A stretch of DNA of 64,000 bases from Alloalcanivorax balearicus MACL04 (GCF_025532145.1 NZ_ARXS01000015.1:46208-110207), one strand, 5' to 3'; positions 16,803 to 28,000 are shown, counted from the first letter of the stretch. Notes: generated from the letters alone by a model not told the origin. Numbers and translations: made by a program.

Positions 16803-18476
16803 TTAATCCTTCAGTAGACGGCGCAGTACCTTGCCGGCGGGGGTGGCCGGCAGACTGTCGATAAAGGCAATGTGGCGCGGGTACTTGTACGCCGCCATGT
16901 GCTCCCTGGCCCAGTCGATCAGGTCCTGCTCGCTGACCTTGCCCTTGTGGTCGGGTTTGAGCACCACGAACAGTTTTACCGTCTCGCCGCGTTTGTCATC
17001 GGGGATACCGATGGCGGCGCTCTGGGCGATGGCGGGGTGGTCCTGCATCAGCGCTTCCACATCCTCGGGGAACACGCTGTAGCCCGAGCACTTGATCATT
17101 TCCTTCACCCGGCCGGTGAAGAACAGGTAACCGTCCTCGTCCAGGTAACCGACATCGCCGGTGTGCACCCAGCCGTCACGCAGCGTCTCCGCGGTGGCTT
17201 CGTCCCGCTTCCAGTAGCCTTTGAACACCGCCGGGTTGCGCACCACGATCTCGCCGCTCTGGGTGGGCCCCAGTGGCACTTTGCTTTCCATATCGAGAAT
17301 GCGGATCTCGTTGCCCGCCACCGGTACACCGCAACTGCCCCACTTGATGCGATCCTTGGGCATGAAGGTGTCGGAAGTGTGGGTTTCGCTCAGGCCATAG
17401 GAGGCTTCGTGCATCTGACAGCCGGTCAGCGCCTTCCATTCCTCGGCCAGTTTTTCCGTCACCGGCATGCCGAAGCTGGTGGCCGGGTTATTGATCAGGC
17501 TGCTCAGGTCGTAGTCGCGGATGTTGGGCATGTCCAGCAGTGCCCGATTCATCGGCGCGATGGAGTACCACATGTCGCAACGGTATTGGTGCAATGCCTT
17601 GGCGGTGGTTTCCGGATCGAAGCGTGCCAGGATCACGGTGGTGCGTCGGGCGTATACCGGCATGTACACGCCCATGTTCATGCCGGCGATATGGCACAGC
17701 GGCGCGATGGCCAGACCAATGCCATCCGCCTTCAGGCGGTTGGCCTGGAATGACGCCGCCATTTTGAACAGGCTGCTGCCGTAGCTGAGCATGGCGCCCT
17801 TGGGGCGGCCGGTGGTGCCGGAGGTGAAGGTCATCAGGCCGATGCCGTTCCACAGATCGGCGGGCGGCAGTTCGGCCAGCGGCGCGGTGTCACGCAGTAC
17901 CTGGCTCAGGTCCACGGTATCCGCCGGTGCCTGGTCCGGTTCGTCCAGCAGTTCGCCGGGAATTTCCAGGGTGGGCTCCGTCGGCAGGTAATCGCCATAG
18001 GCGACGGTCAGGATGGTGTTCAGGGTCGGGACCTGATCCCGTGCCTGCGCCACGTTCGGGTACAGATTGCGCGCGGCGATCAGAGCGCAAACCTCGGCGT
18101 TGCTCAACTGGTAGGCAATTTCCGCCGCTTTGTACTGCGGGTTCACCGGTGTCACGATGCCGCCCAGGCTTTGTACCGCGTAGTGCGCAATGATGTATTG
18201 CGGACAGTTCTGCATGTACAGCGCTACCCGGTCACCTTTGCCGACGCCTTGCTGGCTCAGGTAGGCGGCAAGGCGCCGTACCTTGTCACCAATCTCTCCC
18301 CAGGTCAGTTCGGTGCCGTAATAGATGTAGGCGCGGCGATCGGGCACCTCCTCGGCGTGCTGTTGCAGGTATTCATGCAATGGCTTTTCACCGCGCAGGT
18401 ACTCCACGGTTTCCCCGGCCCAGGCGGAACCGGGGACCGCTACCGGATTGAATTCGGCTTGGGTCTGGCTGGACAT
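16803..18476 (-). CDS. AMP-forming acyl-CoA synthetase
   Basis: Activates a carboxylic acid to its CoA thioester via an acyl-adenylate. The 557-residue protein has the P-loop motif TFTSGTTGRPKGAM near residue 190, the YGLSETH motif near 350, and the hinge GRVKEMIKCSGYSVFP near 450. The near-C-terminal catalytic lysine is in TPAGKVLRRLL. The start MSSQTQAEFNPVAV is preferred because GGAGAG lies upstream. Substrate is not predictable; medium or long-chain acids are typical. It lies downstream of an ABC importer operon but beyond an apparent terminator. Confidence 0.88.
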   Translation of the reverse strand: MSSQTQAEFNPVAVPGSAWAGETVEYLRGEKPLHEYLQQHAEEVPDRRAYIYYGTELTWGEIGDKVRRLAAYLSQQGVGKGDRVALYMQNCPQYIIAHYAVQSLGGIVTPVNPQYKAAEIAYQLSNAEVCALIAARNLYPNVAQARDQVPTLNTILTVAYGDYLPTEPTLEIPGELLDEPDQAPADTVDLSQVLRDTAPLAELPPADLWNGIGLMTFTSGTTGRPKGAMLSYGSSLFKMAASFQANRLKADGIGLAIAPLCHIAGMNMGVYMPVYARRTTVILARFDPETTAKALHQYRCDMWYSIAPMNRALLDMPNIRDYDLSSLINNPATSFGMPVTEKLAEEWKALTGCQMHEASYGLSETHTSDTFMPKDRIKWGSCGVPVAGNEIRILDMESKVPLGPTQSGEIVVRNPAVFKGYWKRDEATAETLRDGWVHTGDVGYLDEDGYLFFTGRVKEMIKCSGYSVFPEDVEALMQDHPAIAQSAAIGIPDDKRGETVKLFVVLKPDHKGKVSEQDLIDWAREHMAAYKYPRHIAFIDSLPATPAGKVLRRLLKD

Positions 18477-18522
18477 CTGCTTGCTCTCCTTATCGGCCTC
18501 ATCGGCCTCGATCAATACAAAG

Positions 18523-18578
18523 AGCGCCCCGACCTGCCTCTGACGGCGGGGCGCTAAAAAATGGCCGGGAGCCATTTT
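18523..18578 (-). terminator. Stacked hairpins, intrinsic terminator after the ABC operon
   Basis: On minus, AAAATGGC and GCCATTTT form an 8-bp stem with loop TCCCG (18558-18578), followed by further T residues, a good intrinsic terminator. A second hairpin (9-bp arms AGCGCCCCG and CGGGGCGCT at 18523-18555) follows at once. More GC-rich dyads occupy 18583-18615. Together they separate the importer operon from the CoA ligase. Confidence 0.75.
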
Positions 18579-18639
18579 CAACGTCGCTTCAGCGACGGCC
18601 CTATGGGTGGCCGTCATGGACGGCGGCCATAAAAAGGGG

Positions 18640-19536
18640 TTATCCGTGGCCCTGGGTGGTTGGGTCGAGGGCCGATCGCAGGGACTCGCCGAGGGCGTTG
18701 AAGGCCACCGCGGTGATCATGATCAATACCCCGGGGGCGTACATTTGCTCAGGCACGATGGACATGTACAGGTAGCCACGGGCGATCATCGAGCCCCAAC
18801 TCACCTCGGGCAGCTGCACGCCGAGGCCAAGAAAACTCAGGCTCGCTTCGGCCAGCAGGGCCACGGCCAGCAGTAGGGTGCTCTGCACGATCACCGGCTG
18901 TACCGCATTGGGCAGTACGTGTTTGATCAGCAGCCGTGCCGGCGAGGCGCCGAAGCAGCGGGCGGCGTCGACATAAAGTTCCTGTCGTACCACCAGGGTG
19001 CGGGCGCGAATCAGGCGGGCTATCTGCGGCGCGAACACCAGTCCCACGGAAAACATGGCGTTGGTCAGGCCAATTCCCATGGCGCCGGTCACCGCCACGG
19101 CCAGGATGATGGCCGGGAAGGACAGGAAGGTATCGACCAGGCGACTGATGGCGGAATCCACCCAGCCGCCGGTGAAGCCGGCGATCAGTCCCAGCGGCAG
19201 GCCGATAGCCAGCGCCACGGAAACCGCCAGGAGCGCCGCATAGAGAGAATTGGCGCCACCATGGATCAGACGGCTTAACACATCACGGCCGAGGTCGTCG
19301 GTGCCGAGCCAGTGCGCGGCGCTGGGACCGGCCAGTATCAGTTCGTCGTTCTGATCCGTGGGTGAATAGGGGGCGATCCACGGCGCCAGCAAAGCGGCGC
19401 CAAGAATGATCACCAGAATACCGAGGCTGATGGCGGCGCGGGGATCGCGACGCAGCCAGCGCAGCAGGCGAACTGGCAACGCCGGCTCTTCCCAGTGCGA
19501 CAAAGGTTCCGCTTCGGATAGCGTCAGATTGGTCAT
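18640..19536 (-). CDS. Dipeptide-type ABC transporter permease (DppC-like)
   Basis: 298-residue inner-membrane permease with about six membrane segments. An N-terminal first helix, ISLGILVIILGAALLAPWIAPYSP, is typical of DppC/OppC. The EAA loop, AARCFGASPARLLIKHVLPN, contacts the ATPases. It overlaps the DppB-like gene by four bases (ATGA), so the two are translationally coupled. It is the last gene of the operon regulator-ATPases-binding protein-permeases. Confidence 0.92.
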   Translation of the reverse strand: MTNLTLSEAEPLSHWEEPALPVRLLRWLRRDPRAAISLGILVIILGAALLAPWIAPYSPTDQNDELILAGPSAAHWLGTDDLGRDVLSRLIHGGANSLYAALLAVSVALAIGLPLGLIAGFTGGWVDSAISRLVDTFLSFPAIILAVAVTGAMGIGLTNAMFSVGLVFAPQIARLIRARTLVVRQELYVDAARCFGASPARLLIKHVLPNAVQPVIVQSTLLLAVALLAEASLSFLGLGVQLPEVSWGSMIARGYLYMSIVPEQMYAPGVLIMITAVAFNALGESLRSALDPTTQGHG

Positions 19537-20492
19537 GATGCGTTAATCCTCGGGTCAAGAAGAGTGCACAGCAGGTCGGTCAACAGGTTGACCACGATGA
19601 CGGTGACCACCATGGCCAGTACCGCGCCCTGCACCACCGGGAAATCACCCTGCAGTACCGCGTTGACGATGCTGCTGCCGATGCCGGGGATGGCGAACAC
19701 CGCTTCCACCACCACGGTGGCGGCGAGGATTTTGTTGAACAGCAGCCCGACCACGGTGAGCAGATTGACGCTGACGTTCTTCAAACCGTGCAGCCAGAGG
19801 ATACGCGCCGGGCTCAAACCCTTGGCGTGCAGGGTGCGTACATGTTGGGAGGACTGGATTTCCACCAGGGAGCTGCGGAGCTGTCGCGCCACCTCGGCGA
19901 TGCCATTGGTGCACAAGGCCAGGGCCGGCAGAGTGGCGTACCACAGCGCCTGGCTAAAGTCCTCAAACGGAGAAACGAAGCCGGTGGCCGGGAACCAGCG
20001 CAGGGTCAGCGCGAAGAACAGCACCAGGATCATGCCGAACCAGAAATTGGGCAGGGCCACGCCGAGCGAGGCGGCGCCCATGATGCCGCCATCCAGTTTG
20101 GAACCGGAGCGGGTGGCGGCGAGTATGCCCAGTGGTACGCCGATCACTATCGACAGCAGGGTAGCGTATACGGCCACCAGCAGAGTGTTGGGGAAGGTCC
20201 GGGCAATGGTTTGCGCCACCGGCTCACCAGACAGCAGCGCCGTGCCAAGATCGCCGCTGGCGGCTTGCCACAACCATTGGCCGTATTGCACGAAGAACGG
20301 CTGATCCAGACCATAGGCCTGACGAATCTCGGCGATCCGTTCCACCGAGGCATTTTCGCCGGCCAGAGTGACGGCCACGTCACCGGGGATCAACTGCATC
20401 AGGCAGAACACAATAAAGGTGGCCAGCACCAGGATAGGCAGCGCCTGCAGCAGGCGCGATATCACCATCCGTTGTTTTACACGAGTGACCAT
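19533..20492 (-). CDS. Dipeptide-type ABC transporter permease (DppB-like)
   Basis: 319-residue inner-membrane permease. The N-terminus ISRLLQALPILVLATFIVFCLMQ and the following PGD motif are characteristic of DppB/OppB. An EAA loop is seen in RTLHAKGLSPARILWLHGLKN near residue 215. It pairs with the DppC-like protein to form the pore. It starts about 50 bases after the binding-protein gene ends. Confidence 0.92.
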   Translation of the reverse strand: MVTRVKQRMVISRLLQALPILVLATFIVFCLMQLIPGDVAVTLAGENASVERIAEIRQAYGLDQPFFVQYGQWLWQAASGDLGTALLSGEPVAQTIARTFPNTLLVAVYATLLSIVIGVPLGILAATRSGSKLDGGIMGAASLGVALPNFWFGMILVLFFALTLRWFPATGFVSPFEDFSQALWYATLPALALCTNGIAEVARQLRSSLVEIQSSQHVRTLHAKGLSPARILWLHGLKNVSVNLLTVVGLLFNKILAATVVVEAVFAIPGIGSSIVNAVLQGDFPVVQGAVLAMVVTVIVVNLLTDLLCTLLDPRINAS

Positions 20493-20541
20493 GGGAACAA
20501 CTCCCGCCCGGCAACGCGCCCCGGAGGGCGCGTTACGGACG

Positions 20542-22140
20542 TCAGGCTTTCAGGGAAACGTTGTTGAACTTGGGTTTGCCCAGCAGGTTGTTTTCGAACC
20601 CCTGCACCTGAGCGGTGGTGGCAACGATGCTCTGACGGAACGCCAGCGGCACCACCAGGGCGTTCTCCATGACGATACGCTGTACCCGGGCCAGGGCCTG
20701 CTGCCGCTGGCTCTGGTCATCGCTACTGCGTGAGTCCAGCAACGCCTGGTCGAAACCTTCCGGCGGCTTGACCTGGCCGGCGTTGAAGTAGGAGGTGCCG
20801 CTATAGAGCAGGCTGTAGCTCAGGCTGGGATCGGGGCGGCCGGTCCAGGCGGACAGCAGCATATGGCCGGCTTTTTCCTGGCCAAAGTAAGCGGCGGACA
20901 TATCTGCGATGGTGCCGGTACGGAAGCGGCCACGGATGCCGACCTTGGAGAATTGCTCCATCAGCACTTCCTGCATTTGTACCGAGGACTGATCGTTGTA
21001 GCCGCGCAGGTCCAGCTCGATGCCGTCGGCGTGGCCGGCTTCCTTGAGCAGCGCCCGTGCCTTGTCCGGATCATGGGAATAGAGCTTGGCGGTTTCCGGA
21101 TCATAGGCCCAATGGCTTTTCGGCAGGTTCATATAGGCTGGTTCGCCGGCACCAGCCATGGCGACGCGGACGAAGGTCTCGCGATCCACAGCGTAGTTGA
21201 TCGCCTGCCGCACCCGTACGTCATCCAGAGGCTTGCGCGCCATGTTCATGTAGAACTGATAGCAGTAGATGGTGGGATCGGCGAAGCCCTGCAGGGTGGG
21301 CAGTCGCTCGATCATCTGTTTCTGCCGGCCGTCCAGGTGGTAGGCCATCTGGGCCTGGCCGGACATCACCGAGCGCAGGCGGGTGGCGCTGTCGGTGATG
21401 ATCTTGAAGCTGATGGCGCCCACCGCGAGTTTGTTGGGGCCGTTGTAGTCGGCGTAACGGGTCATCGCCACTTCACTGCCGTCGTCCCACTTCTGGAAGC
21501 GCATGAAACCGGCGCCCACCGGATTGCGGTCCACCCGGTTGTTGTTGTCGGCCAGAGCCTTGGGGCTGACCATCATGCCGGCCCGGTCGGAAAGAATCAG
21601 CGGCAGGGCGCTGTCCGGGTTCTTCAGATGCAGGGTCACCACATGCTCGCCGCTGACCTCGACGTGATCCACGGAGCTCAGATCCTGGCGGATGTTGGAA
21701 AACTCGGCGGTACGGCTGCGGTCGATATTGGTTTTCACCGCTTCGGCATTGAACGGCGTGCCGTCATGGAAGGTCACGCCCGGGCGCAGTTCCAGCACGA
21801 GGGTTTTGGGGTCCGGGAAGGACCATTTTTGCGCCAATCCAGGGGTGGCGCTGAGAGTGGCCGGATTCCAGTTGACCAGAGTGTCGTACATCGGGAACAG
21901 CAACACATGATCGGAGCCGGAGCCGCCGGTGGCGGGGTCCAGGCTGGAAGGGTTGGCCGGTGCGCTCACGGTCAGAGTGGCTTGTCCTCCTGCCTGTGCC
22001 CAACTCCATGAGGGCGACATCAGGGTGCCGGCTGCCACCGCGCCGGACAGCATACCGAGAAAAGCACGGCGTCCCATGGGCACGCCGTTGATGATCAGAT
22101 CGTCGTCGTCGTTGTGATAATGGTTGTCGTGATGGTTCAT
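20542..22140 (-). CDS. Periplasmic solute-binding protein, family 5, with Tat signal
   Basis: 532 residues. The N-terminus is unusual: a run rich in His, Asn and Asp (MNHHDNHYHNDDDDL) precedes the twin-arginine signal GRRAFLGMLSGAVAAGT. The mature part is a family-5 extracellular binding protein (LRPGVTFHDGTPFNAEAVK, ARKPLDDVRVRQAINYAVDR). Export by Tat suggests folding in the cytoplasm. It delivers an unknown substrate, classically peptides but also glutathione, heme or nickel, to the adjacent permeases. Confidence 0.9.
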   Translation of the reverse strand: MNHHDNHYHNDDDDLIINGVPMGRRAFLGMLSGAVAAGTLMSPSWSWAQAGGQATLTVSAPANPSSLDPATGGSGSDHVLLFPMYDTLVNWNPATLSATPGLAQKWSFPDPKTLVLELRPGVTFHDGTPFNAEAVKTNIDRSRTAEFSNIRQDLSSVDHVEVSGEHVVTLHLKNPDSALPLILSDRAGMMVSPKALADNNNRVDRNPVGAGFMRFQKWDDGSEVAMTRYADYNGPNKLAVGAISFKIITDSATRLRSVMSGQAQMAYHLDGRQKQMIERLPTLQGFADPTIYCYQFYMNMARKPLDDVRVRQAINYAVDRETFVRVAMAGAGEPAYMNLPKSHWAYDPETAKLYSHDPDKARALLKEAGHADGIELDLRGYNDQSSVQMQEVLMEQFSKVGIRGRFRTGTIADMSAAYFGQEKAGHMLLSAWTGRPDPSLSYSLLYSGTSYFNAGQVKPPEGFDQALLDSRSSDDQSQRQQALARVQRIVMENALVVPLAFRQSIVATTAQVQGFENNLLGKPKFNNVSLKA

Positions 22141-22146
22141 GATGCC

Positions 22147-23193
22147 CTACCTGTTGTTGTTGTGCTGAATGGATTGCTCCCGGTCCAGCGGACCGCCTTC
22201 GCTATCGGCGAAATGACAGGCCACCCAGTGTTCGGGGGCGACTTCCCGCCAGGCCGGCTCCTGCTCGGCGCAGCGGGCCTGCGCCGCCGGACAGCGGGTG
22301 CGGAAGCGGCATCCGGAGGGTGGCGCCAACGGACTGGGAATTTCCCCTTGCAGGCGGATGGCGCGGCGTTGGTCGCGCTGGTCGCTGGGCAGTGGCAGAG
22401 GCTCCGCCGACAACAGTGCCTGGGTGTAGGGGTGAATGGGTTTTTCGGTGACCGCCGCCGCCGGGCCCACTTCCATCAAGCGGCCCAGATACAACACGCC
22501 AACGCGATCGCTGACGTGGGACACCACCGAGATGTCGTGGGTAATGAAGGCATAGGTGATGCCCAGTTCTTTCTGCAGATCGGCGAACAGATTCAGCACC
22601 GAGCCGCGAATGGACACGTCCAGTGCCGCCACCACTTCGTCGCAAACAATGAAGCGGGGCTTCAGGGTCAGAGTGCGGGCGATGTTCACCCGTTGCTTCT
22701 GGCCGCCGGACAGTTCGTGCGGATAACGCCTGCCGATTTCCGCCGGCAGGCCTACCCGTTCCAGCGCTTCCTTGGCGACCCGCTGGCGCTGACGGGCGTC
22801 GCCGTCGCGCAGGATCTCCATCGGTTCCATCACCGATTGCAGAATGGTCATGCGCGGATTCAGCGCGGCATGCGGGTCCTGAAAAATAATCTGGTAATCC
22901 CGGCGGATCTGGCGCTGCTCGGCCTTGGACAGGGCCGCCGGTTCCCGGCCCTGATAGCGGATGTGACCGTCAGTGGCTTTGAGCAAACCGGCCAGGGCCC
23001 GGCCCAGGGTGGTTTTGCCGGAACCGGATTCGCCGATAATGCCGAAGGTTTCCCCGGGGCGAATATCGAAGCTGACACCGTCCACCGCCTTCACGGTGCC
23101 GGCGCGAGTGTGGAAATGAATCACCAGGTCGTCCACCGAGACGGTATCGTCACGGTTGTCGATGGGATTGGAAGCCAATGCGTTCATATTCAT
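22147..23193 (-). CDS. Dipeptide-type ABC transporter ATPase (DppF-like)
   Basis: 348-residue ATPase. Walker A is GESGSGKTT, the signature is LSGGQKQR, and the H-loop is in FITHDISVV. The Walker B region reads [10 protein letters not shown], where most relatives have DEPVSALD, a Pro to Val change beside the catalytic Glu. The C-terminal oligopeptide-transporter domain has the cysteine set [14 protein letters not shown]. It overlaps the DppD-like gene by four bases. Confidence 0.92.
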   Translation of the reverse strand: MNMNALASNPIDNRDDTVSVDDLVIHFHTRAGTVKAVDGVSFDIRPGETFGIIGESGSGKTTLGRALAGLLKATDGHIRYQGREPAALSKAEQRQIRRDYQIIFQDPHAALNPRMTILQSVMEPMEILRDGDARQRQRVAKEALERVGLPAEIGRRYPHELSGGQKQRVNIARTLTLKPRFIVCDEVVAALDVSIRGSVLNLFADLQKELGITYAFITHDISVVSHVSDRVGVLYLGRLMEVGPAAAVTEKPIHPYTQALLSAEPLPLPSDQRDQRRAIRLQGEIPSPLAPPSGCRFRTRCPAAQARCAEQEPAWREVAPEHWVACHFADSEGGPLDREQSIQHNNNR

Positions 23194-24200
23194 ACCGCTC
23201 CCGTCAGCGTCAGTTCGTCCTTGCGCCAGCAGCGCACTTCGCGGGGGCCCTGGAACGGCTCCAGCTCCGGATGCTGTTCACATAAAGGCGCGGCGTGGGG
23301 ACAGCGCTGTTGGAAGCGACAGCCCGCCGGCATCTGATCCGGCGCCGGCACCCGGCCGGGAATCGAAGGCAGGCGGCTGCCGCGCTCGCTCAGCCCGGGC
23401 AGGGAGCGCAGCAGGCCCGAGGAGTAAGGATGGCCCGGGCGCAGCAAGACATCGTCCACCGGCGCATTTTCCACCACCTCGCCGGCGTACATGGTCAGCA
23501 GCCGGGAACAGGTTTCCGCCACCACGCCAAGATCGTGGGTGATGAACAGCAGGGCGGTGCCGTGGCTGTCGCTGAGCGAGCGCAGCAGATCGATGATCTG
23601 CGCCTGCACGGTGACGTCCAGGGCGGTGGTGGGTTCGTCGGCGATAACCAGCTTCGGCCGGCAGATCAGCGCCATGGCGATCATCACCCGTTGCCGCATG
23701 CCGCCGGAAAACTGATAGGGGTACTCGTCGATGCGAGTGTGGGGAGACGGAATGCCCACCTCCTCCAGAGCGGCGATGGCCCGCTCGCGGGCCTCCGCGC
23801 GGCTGACTTTTTCGTGGCTGCGCAGTGTCTCTGTGAGTTGCTCGCCGACCGTGAACACCGGATCCAGGGCGCTCATCGGTTCCTGGAAGATCATGCTGAT
23901 GTCACGGCCGCGCAGGCGCCTGAACTCCCGCGCCGGCATGGTCAGCAAATCCCGGCCCTGAAACAGAATCCGCCCGCGAATCCGGGCGGTACGGCGTGGC
24001 AGCAGACCCAGCAGGGCGAGGCCTGTGACGGTCTTGCCGCAACCGCTTTCGCCGACCACGCCGACCCGTTCGCCGGCGTTCACATCGAACGACACGTTGC
24101 GAGTGATCGACGTTTCGCCACCGGGCCGGGCGAAGGAAATACTCAGATCACGCACTTCCAACAGCGGACTGTCGGTGCGCGCTTCCGATGTTTGCGCCAT
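23190..24200 (-). CDS. Dipeptide-type ABC transporter ATPase (DppD-like)
   Basis: 336-residue ATPase. Walker A is GESGCGKTV, the Q-loop is [12 protein letters not shown], the signature is FSGGMRQR, Walker B is [11 protein letters not shown], and the C-terminal cysteines lie in [14 protein letters not shown]. The ATG at 24200 is chosen since GGAGG lies five bases upstream; a GTG at 24215 would place that site inside the gene. It is the first transporter gene after the TetR gene. Confidence 0.92.
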   Translation of the reverse strand: MAQTSEARTDSPLLEVRDLSISFARPGGETSITRNVSFDVNAGERVGVVGESGCGKTVTGLALLGLLPRRTARIRGRILFQGRDLLTMPAREFRRLRGRDISMIFQEPMSALDPVFTVGEQLTETLRSHEKVSRAEARERAIAALEEVGIPSPHTRIDEYPYQFSGGMRQRVMIAMALICRPKLVIADEPTTALDVTVQAQIIDLLRSLSDSHGTALLFITHDLGVVAETCSRLLTMYAGEVVENAPVDDVLLRPGHPYSSGLLRSLPGLSERGSRLPSIPGRVPAPDQMPAGCRFQQRCPHAAPLCEQHPELEPFQGPREVRCWRKDELTLTGAV

Positions 24201-24285
24201 GTTTGCCTCCGGCACTGGCCCGCGTGCTGTGTTGTCGCGGGCCTGTTGTTATCTGAATGTGTGCTGGGCCCTGTCGCGCGTGGGG

Positions 24286-24888
24286 TTACGCGTCGTCAGG
24301 TGCGCCATAGGCCGCGTTGATGGTGGTGCGCACCGCGGCATAGTGGTCCATCAGTTTTTTCAGGCCGCTGTGTTGGGTCAGCAGCGAGCCGAAATTCCAT
24401 ATCGGCGAGATCATCAGAACGATGGTGCGGACCGGCGCATCGTGGCGCAGCTCGCCGTTGCCGATGGCCAGCTTCACCGCATGGGTCACGTAGTCCTCGA
24501 AGCGGCGGGACATATTGGAAATGCCGGTCTGCACCCTGGGCGAAATATGCTGGCTGGTGAAACGGGCCTGGGCGGAAAGGCTCCAGGGCCGGCGGCCTTT
24601 TTCGTGATCGTTGAACTGGTAAAAGCGCTCCGCGCTGTCCTTCGCGGTCAGCTCTATACGCTGATCCAGGGTCAGGCCGGGCTTGGCCCAGATCTCCTGG
24701 AAGGTGTTCTCGACGCTGTCGAAGGTCTCCTGGAACACCGCTTCGATCAGCGCTTCTTTGTTGCCGAAGTGGTAGTGCAGGTTGGCCCGGGTGGTATTCA
24801 CCACCTCGGCGATATCGCCGTAGCTGACGTCACCGATGCCGCGCTGGATAAACAGATCCCGGGCCACCTGTTTGATCTGTGTCTTCAT
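24286..24888 (-). CDS. TetR/AcrR-family regulator
   Basis: About 200 residues. The N-terminal helix-turn-helix is TQIKQVARDLFIQRGIGDVSYGDIAEVVNTTRANLHYHFGNKEALI in outline: helix 2 starts at VSYGDIAEVV and the recognition helix is TTRANLHYHFG. The start MKTQIK is the only good methionine; a GTG further upstream is possible. It is divergent from the carboxylase gene and 85 bases ahead of the ABC operon, so it may control both. The effector may be a CoA ester or acid. Confidence 0.85.
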   Translation of the reverse strand: MKTQIKQVARDLFIQRGIGDVSYGDIAEVVNTTRANLHYHFGNKEALIEAVFQETFDSVENTFQEIWAKPGLTLDQRIELTAKDSAERFYQFNDHEKGRRPWSLSAQARFTSQHISPRVQTGISNMSRRFEDYVTHAVKLAIGNGELRHDAPVRTIVLMISPIWNFGSLLTQHSGLKKLMDHYAAVRTTINAAYGAPDDA

Positions 24889-24964
24889 GGGCGGCTGGCC
24901 GAGTCGTGCTTTTTTTTCCGGGCGTCCCACGGGGCGATCTCCGACTGGTCCAAATTGGATTCCT

Positions 24965-25029
24965 AATCTGCAAGTAAATAAAAACCCTGTCAATACTAAT
25001 TGACGTGTAAGTAAATAAATCGCTATCGT
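24965..25029. promoter_or_regulatory. Back-to-back divergent promoters with operator-like repeats
   Basis: On plus, TTGACG (25000-25005) and TATCGT (25024-25029) are 18 bases apart. On minus, TTGACA (complement of 24988-24993) has a weak -10 CAGATT 17 bases away. The two -35 boxes form an inverted repeat, GTCAA-TACTAA-TTGAC (24989-25004). The 11-mer AAGTAAATAAA is repeated at 24972 and 25009, one copy inside each spacer, as expected for operators of the flanking TetR regulator. Confidence 0.65.
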
Positions 25030-25093
25030 CGTACCCCGTGACCGGTGCTCCCTGATGTAGGCACCCATTCGAATAACAGGACGGACCAGCCCC

Positions 25094-28000
25094 ATGACCA
25101 TTGCCAGACTGCTGATTGCCAACCGTGGAGAGGTGGCGGTACGCATAGCCCGAGCCGCCGCCGATCTGAATATCGCCACCGTGGCGGTGTACCCCGAGGA
25201 CGACGCCACTTCCCTGCACACACGCCTGGCGGATCAGGCGGTGGCTCTGGAAGGGCGTGGCGTGGCGGCGTACCTGGATGGTGAGCAACTGTTGCGGGTG
25301 GCCAGGGAACACGGCTGCGACGCGGTCCACCCCGGCTATGGCTTCCTCAGCGAAAGCCCCACCTTCGCCGCCTTGTGCGAGCAGGCCGGCATGACTTTCG
25401 TCGGCCCCTCCTCGGAAACCCTGTCCCTGTTGGGGGACAAGGCCCGGGCCCGGGAGCTGGCGCAGGAATGCGAGGTGCCGGTGGTGCCTGGCACCAATGG
25501 CGTCACCTCGCTGGAACAGGCCCGGGCTTTCCGGGCGCAACTGGGCGAGGAGGGCACGGTGATCGTCAAGGCCATCGCCGGTGGCGGGGGGCGTGGCATG
25601 CGTATCGTTGGCCCGGAAGACGATCTCGACGAAGCCTATCGCCGTTGTCAGGCGGAGGCCGCCTCCTCATTCGGCAACGACGCGGTCTATGTGGAGCGCT
25701 TCGTGGCGCGGGCCCGTCATATTGAAGTGCAGATCGTTGGTGATGGCGGTGCCGAGCCGGTGCATTTGTGGGAGCGCGAATGCAGTGTGCAGCGCCGCAA
25801 TCAGAAGCTGCTGGAAATCGCGCCGAGCCCTACCCTTTCGGAAGGCATGCGCCAGCAACTGCTGGACGCTGCCCAGCGTATCGCCGCCAAGGTCGGTTAT
25901 CGTGGCCTCGGCACCTTCGAGTTTCTGGTTGACGCGGATGAATCGCGCTTTGCTTTCATCGAAGCGAACCCGCGCTTGCAGGTGGAACATACCGTCACCG
26001 AGGAAGTCACCGGCGTGGACCTGGTGCAGACGCAATTGCGCCTGTTCGGCGGTTGCTCCCTGGCTGAAATGGGGCTGGTATCCGGGCGCGAGCCGGCGCC
26101 GGCGGGATACGCGATCCAGTTGCGTATCAACATGGAAACCATGAGCGCCAACGGCGACACCCAGCCCAGCGGCGGCACTCTGACCACCTTCGAGGCGCCG
26201 GGCGGCCCCGGCGTGCGCGTGGATACCTTCGGTTATCGCGGCTATCGCACCAGTCCCCACTACGATTCCCTGCTGGCGAAGCTGATCGTGCACAGCCGCG
26301 GCGCCGACTATGCGGACGCCGTGGGCCGCGCTTATCGGGCCTTGTGTCAGTTCCGTATTGAGGGCGTGGAAACCAACATCGGTTTTCTGCAGAACCTGCT
26401 GCAACGGGATGAAGTGGTGAGCAATACGCTGCACACCCGCTTCGTGGATCAGCATATGGCGGAACTGGTGGGCGATGGCGAACACCGGCGGTTGCACTTC
26501 AGCAGCGGCGCCGAGGAGCAGGCCGCCACCGCTCAGCGGGTTCAGGGACCCGCGGGCACCGAGCCGGTGATCACGCCGATGCAGGGCGTGCTGGTGGAAT
26601 ACATGGTGGCGGAAGGCGATACCGTGCGTGAAGGTCAGCCGGTGGCCTTCGTCGAGGCAATGAAGATGCAGCACCAGGTGGTGGCCTCGATGAGCGGCAT
26701 CGTGCGCCTGTGCGCGTTGGACGTGGGCGACGCGGTTGGCAAGGACGAACCGCTGTTGTTCGTGGAGCCGGCGGAAGTGGGCGGCGAGCAGGGGATCGAG
26801 GAAGAGGACATCGATCTGGATTACATCCGCCCGGACCTGGCGCGGCTGAAACAGCGGCTGGCGCTGCTGGAGGATGAGAACCGTCCCGACGCGGTGGCCA
26901 AGCGCCGTCGCACCGGCCAGCGTACCGCCCGCGAGAACGTGGCGGCGATTTGTGATGCGGACAGCTTCATCGAATACGGCGGGCTGACCATCGCCGCCCA
27001 GAAGGCCCGCCGCAGTGTCGAGGATCTGATCAAGAATACCCCGGCGGATGGCATGGTCACCGGCATTGGTTCGGTGAACGGCGATCTGTTCGACGACAGC
27101 AACAGCCGCTGCGTGGTGCTGGCCTACGATTACACCGTGCTGGCCGGTACCCAGGGCACCATGAACCACAAGAAAACCGACCGTATTCTGGAGGTAGCGG
27201 AGAAGCACCGGCTGCCGGTGATCTTCTTCGCCGAAGGCGGCGGCGGCCGTCCCGGTGATACCGACAACGCCACCAAGGTGGCGGGTCTGGATGGCCCCAG
27301 CTTCCTGCAATACGCGCGCCTCAGCGGTCTGGTGCCGCGCATTGCCGTGGTGTCCGGACGCTGCTTCGCCGGCAACGCGGTGTTCGCCGGCTGTAGTGAT
27401 CTGATGATCGCCACCGAGAACGCCTGCATCGGCATGGCCGGCCCGGCGATGATCGAAGGCGGTGGCCTCGGTTCCTTCCGCCCCGAGGAAGTGGGGCCGG
27501 TGTCGGTGCAGCGCCACAACGGTGTGATCGACTGCGTGGTCAAGGATGAGGAAGAAGGCGCCGCCCTGGCGAAGAAGCTGATGGGCTACTTCCAGGGGCC
27601 GGTGGCCAACTGGGACTGCGAGGATCAGCGCTGGTTGCGCCGGGCTATTCCGGAAAACCGGCTGCACGCCTACGACGTACGCTCGCTGATCCGCACTCTG
27701 GTGGACAGCGATTCCTACCTGGAACTGCGGCCGGACTTCGCGCCGGGCATGATCACCGCCTTTATCCGCATCGAGGGCCGTCCGCTGGGACTGATCGCCA
27801 ACGACCCGAAAGTGCTGGGGGGCGCCATCGATGCGCCGGGGGCGGACAAGGCGTCCCGCTTCATGCAACTGTGCGATGCCTTTGGCATCCCGATGTTGAG
27901 CTTGTGCGATACCCCCGGATTCATGGTCGGCCCGGACGAAGAAAAGACCGCCACCGTGCGTCACACCTGCCGCATGTTCGTCACCGCCGCCAGCCTGTCC

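Noticed and set aside
16803..24200. CoA ligase as last gene of the ABC operon
   Set aside because: A strong intrinsic terminator and further hairpins at 18523-18615 separate them, so cotranscription is not supported.
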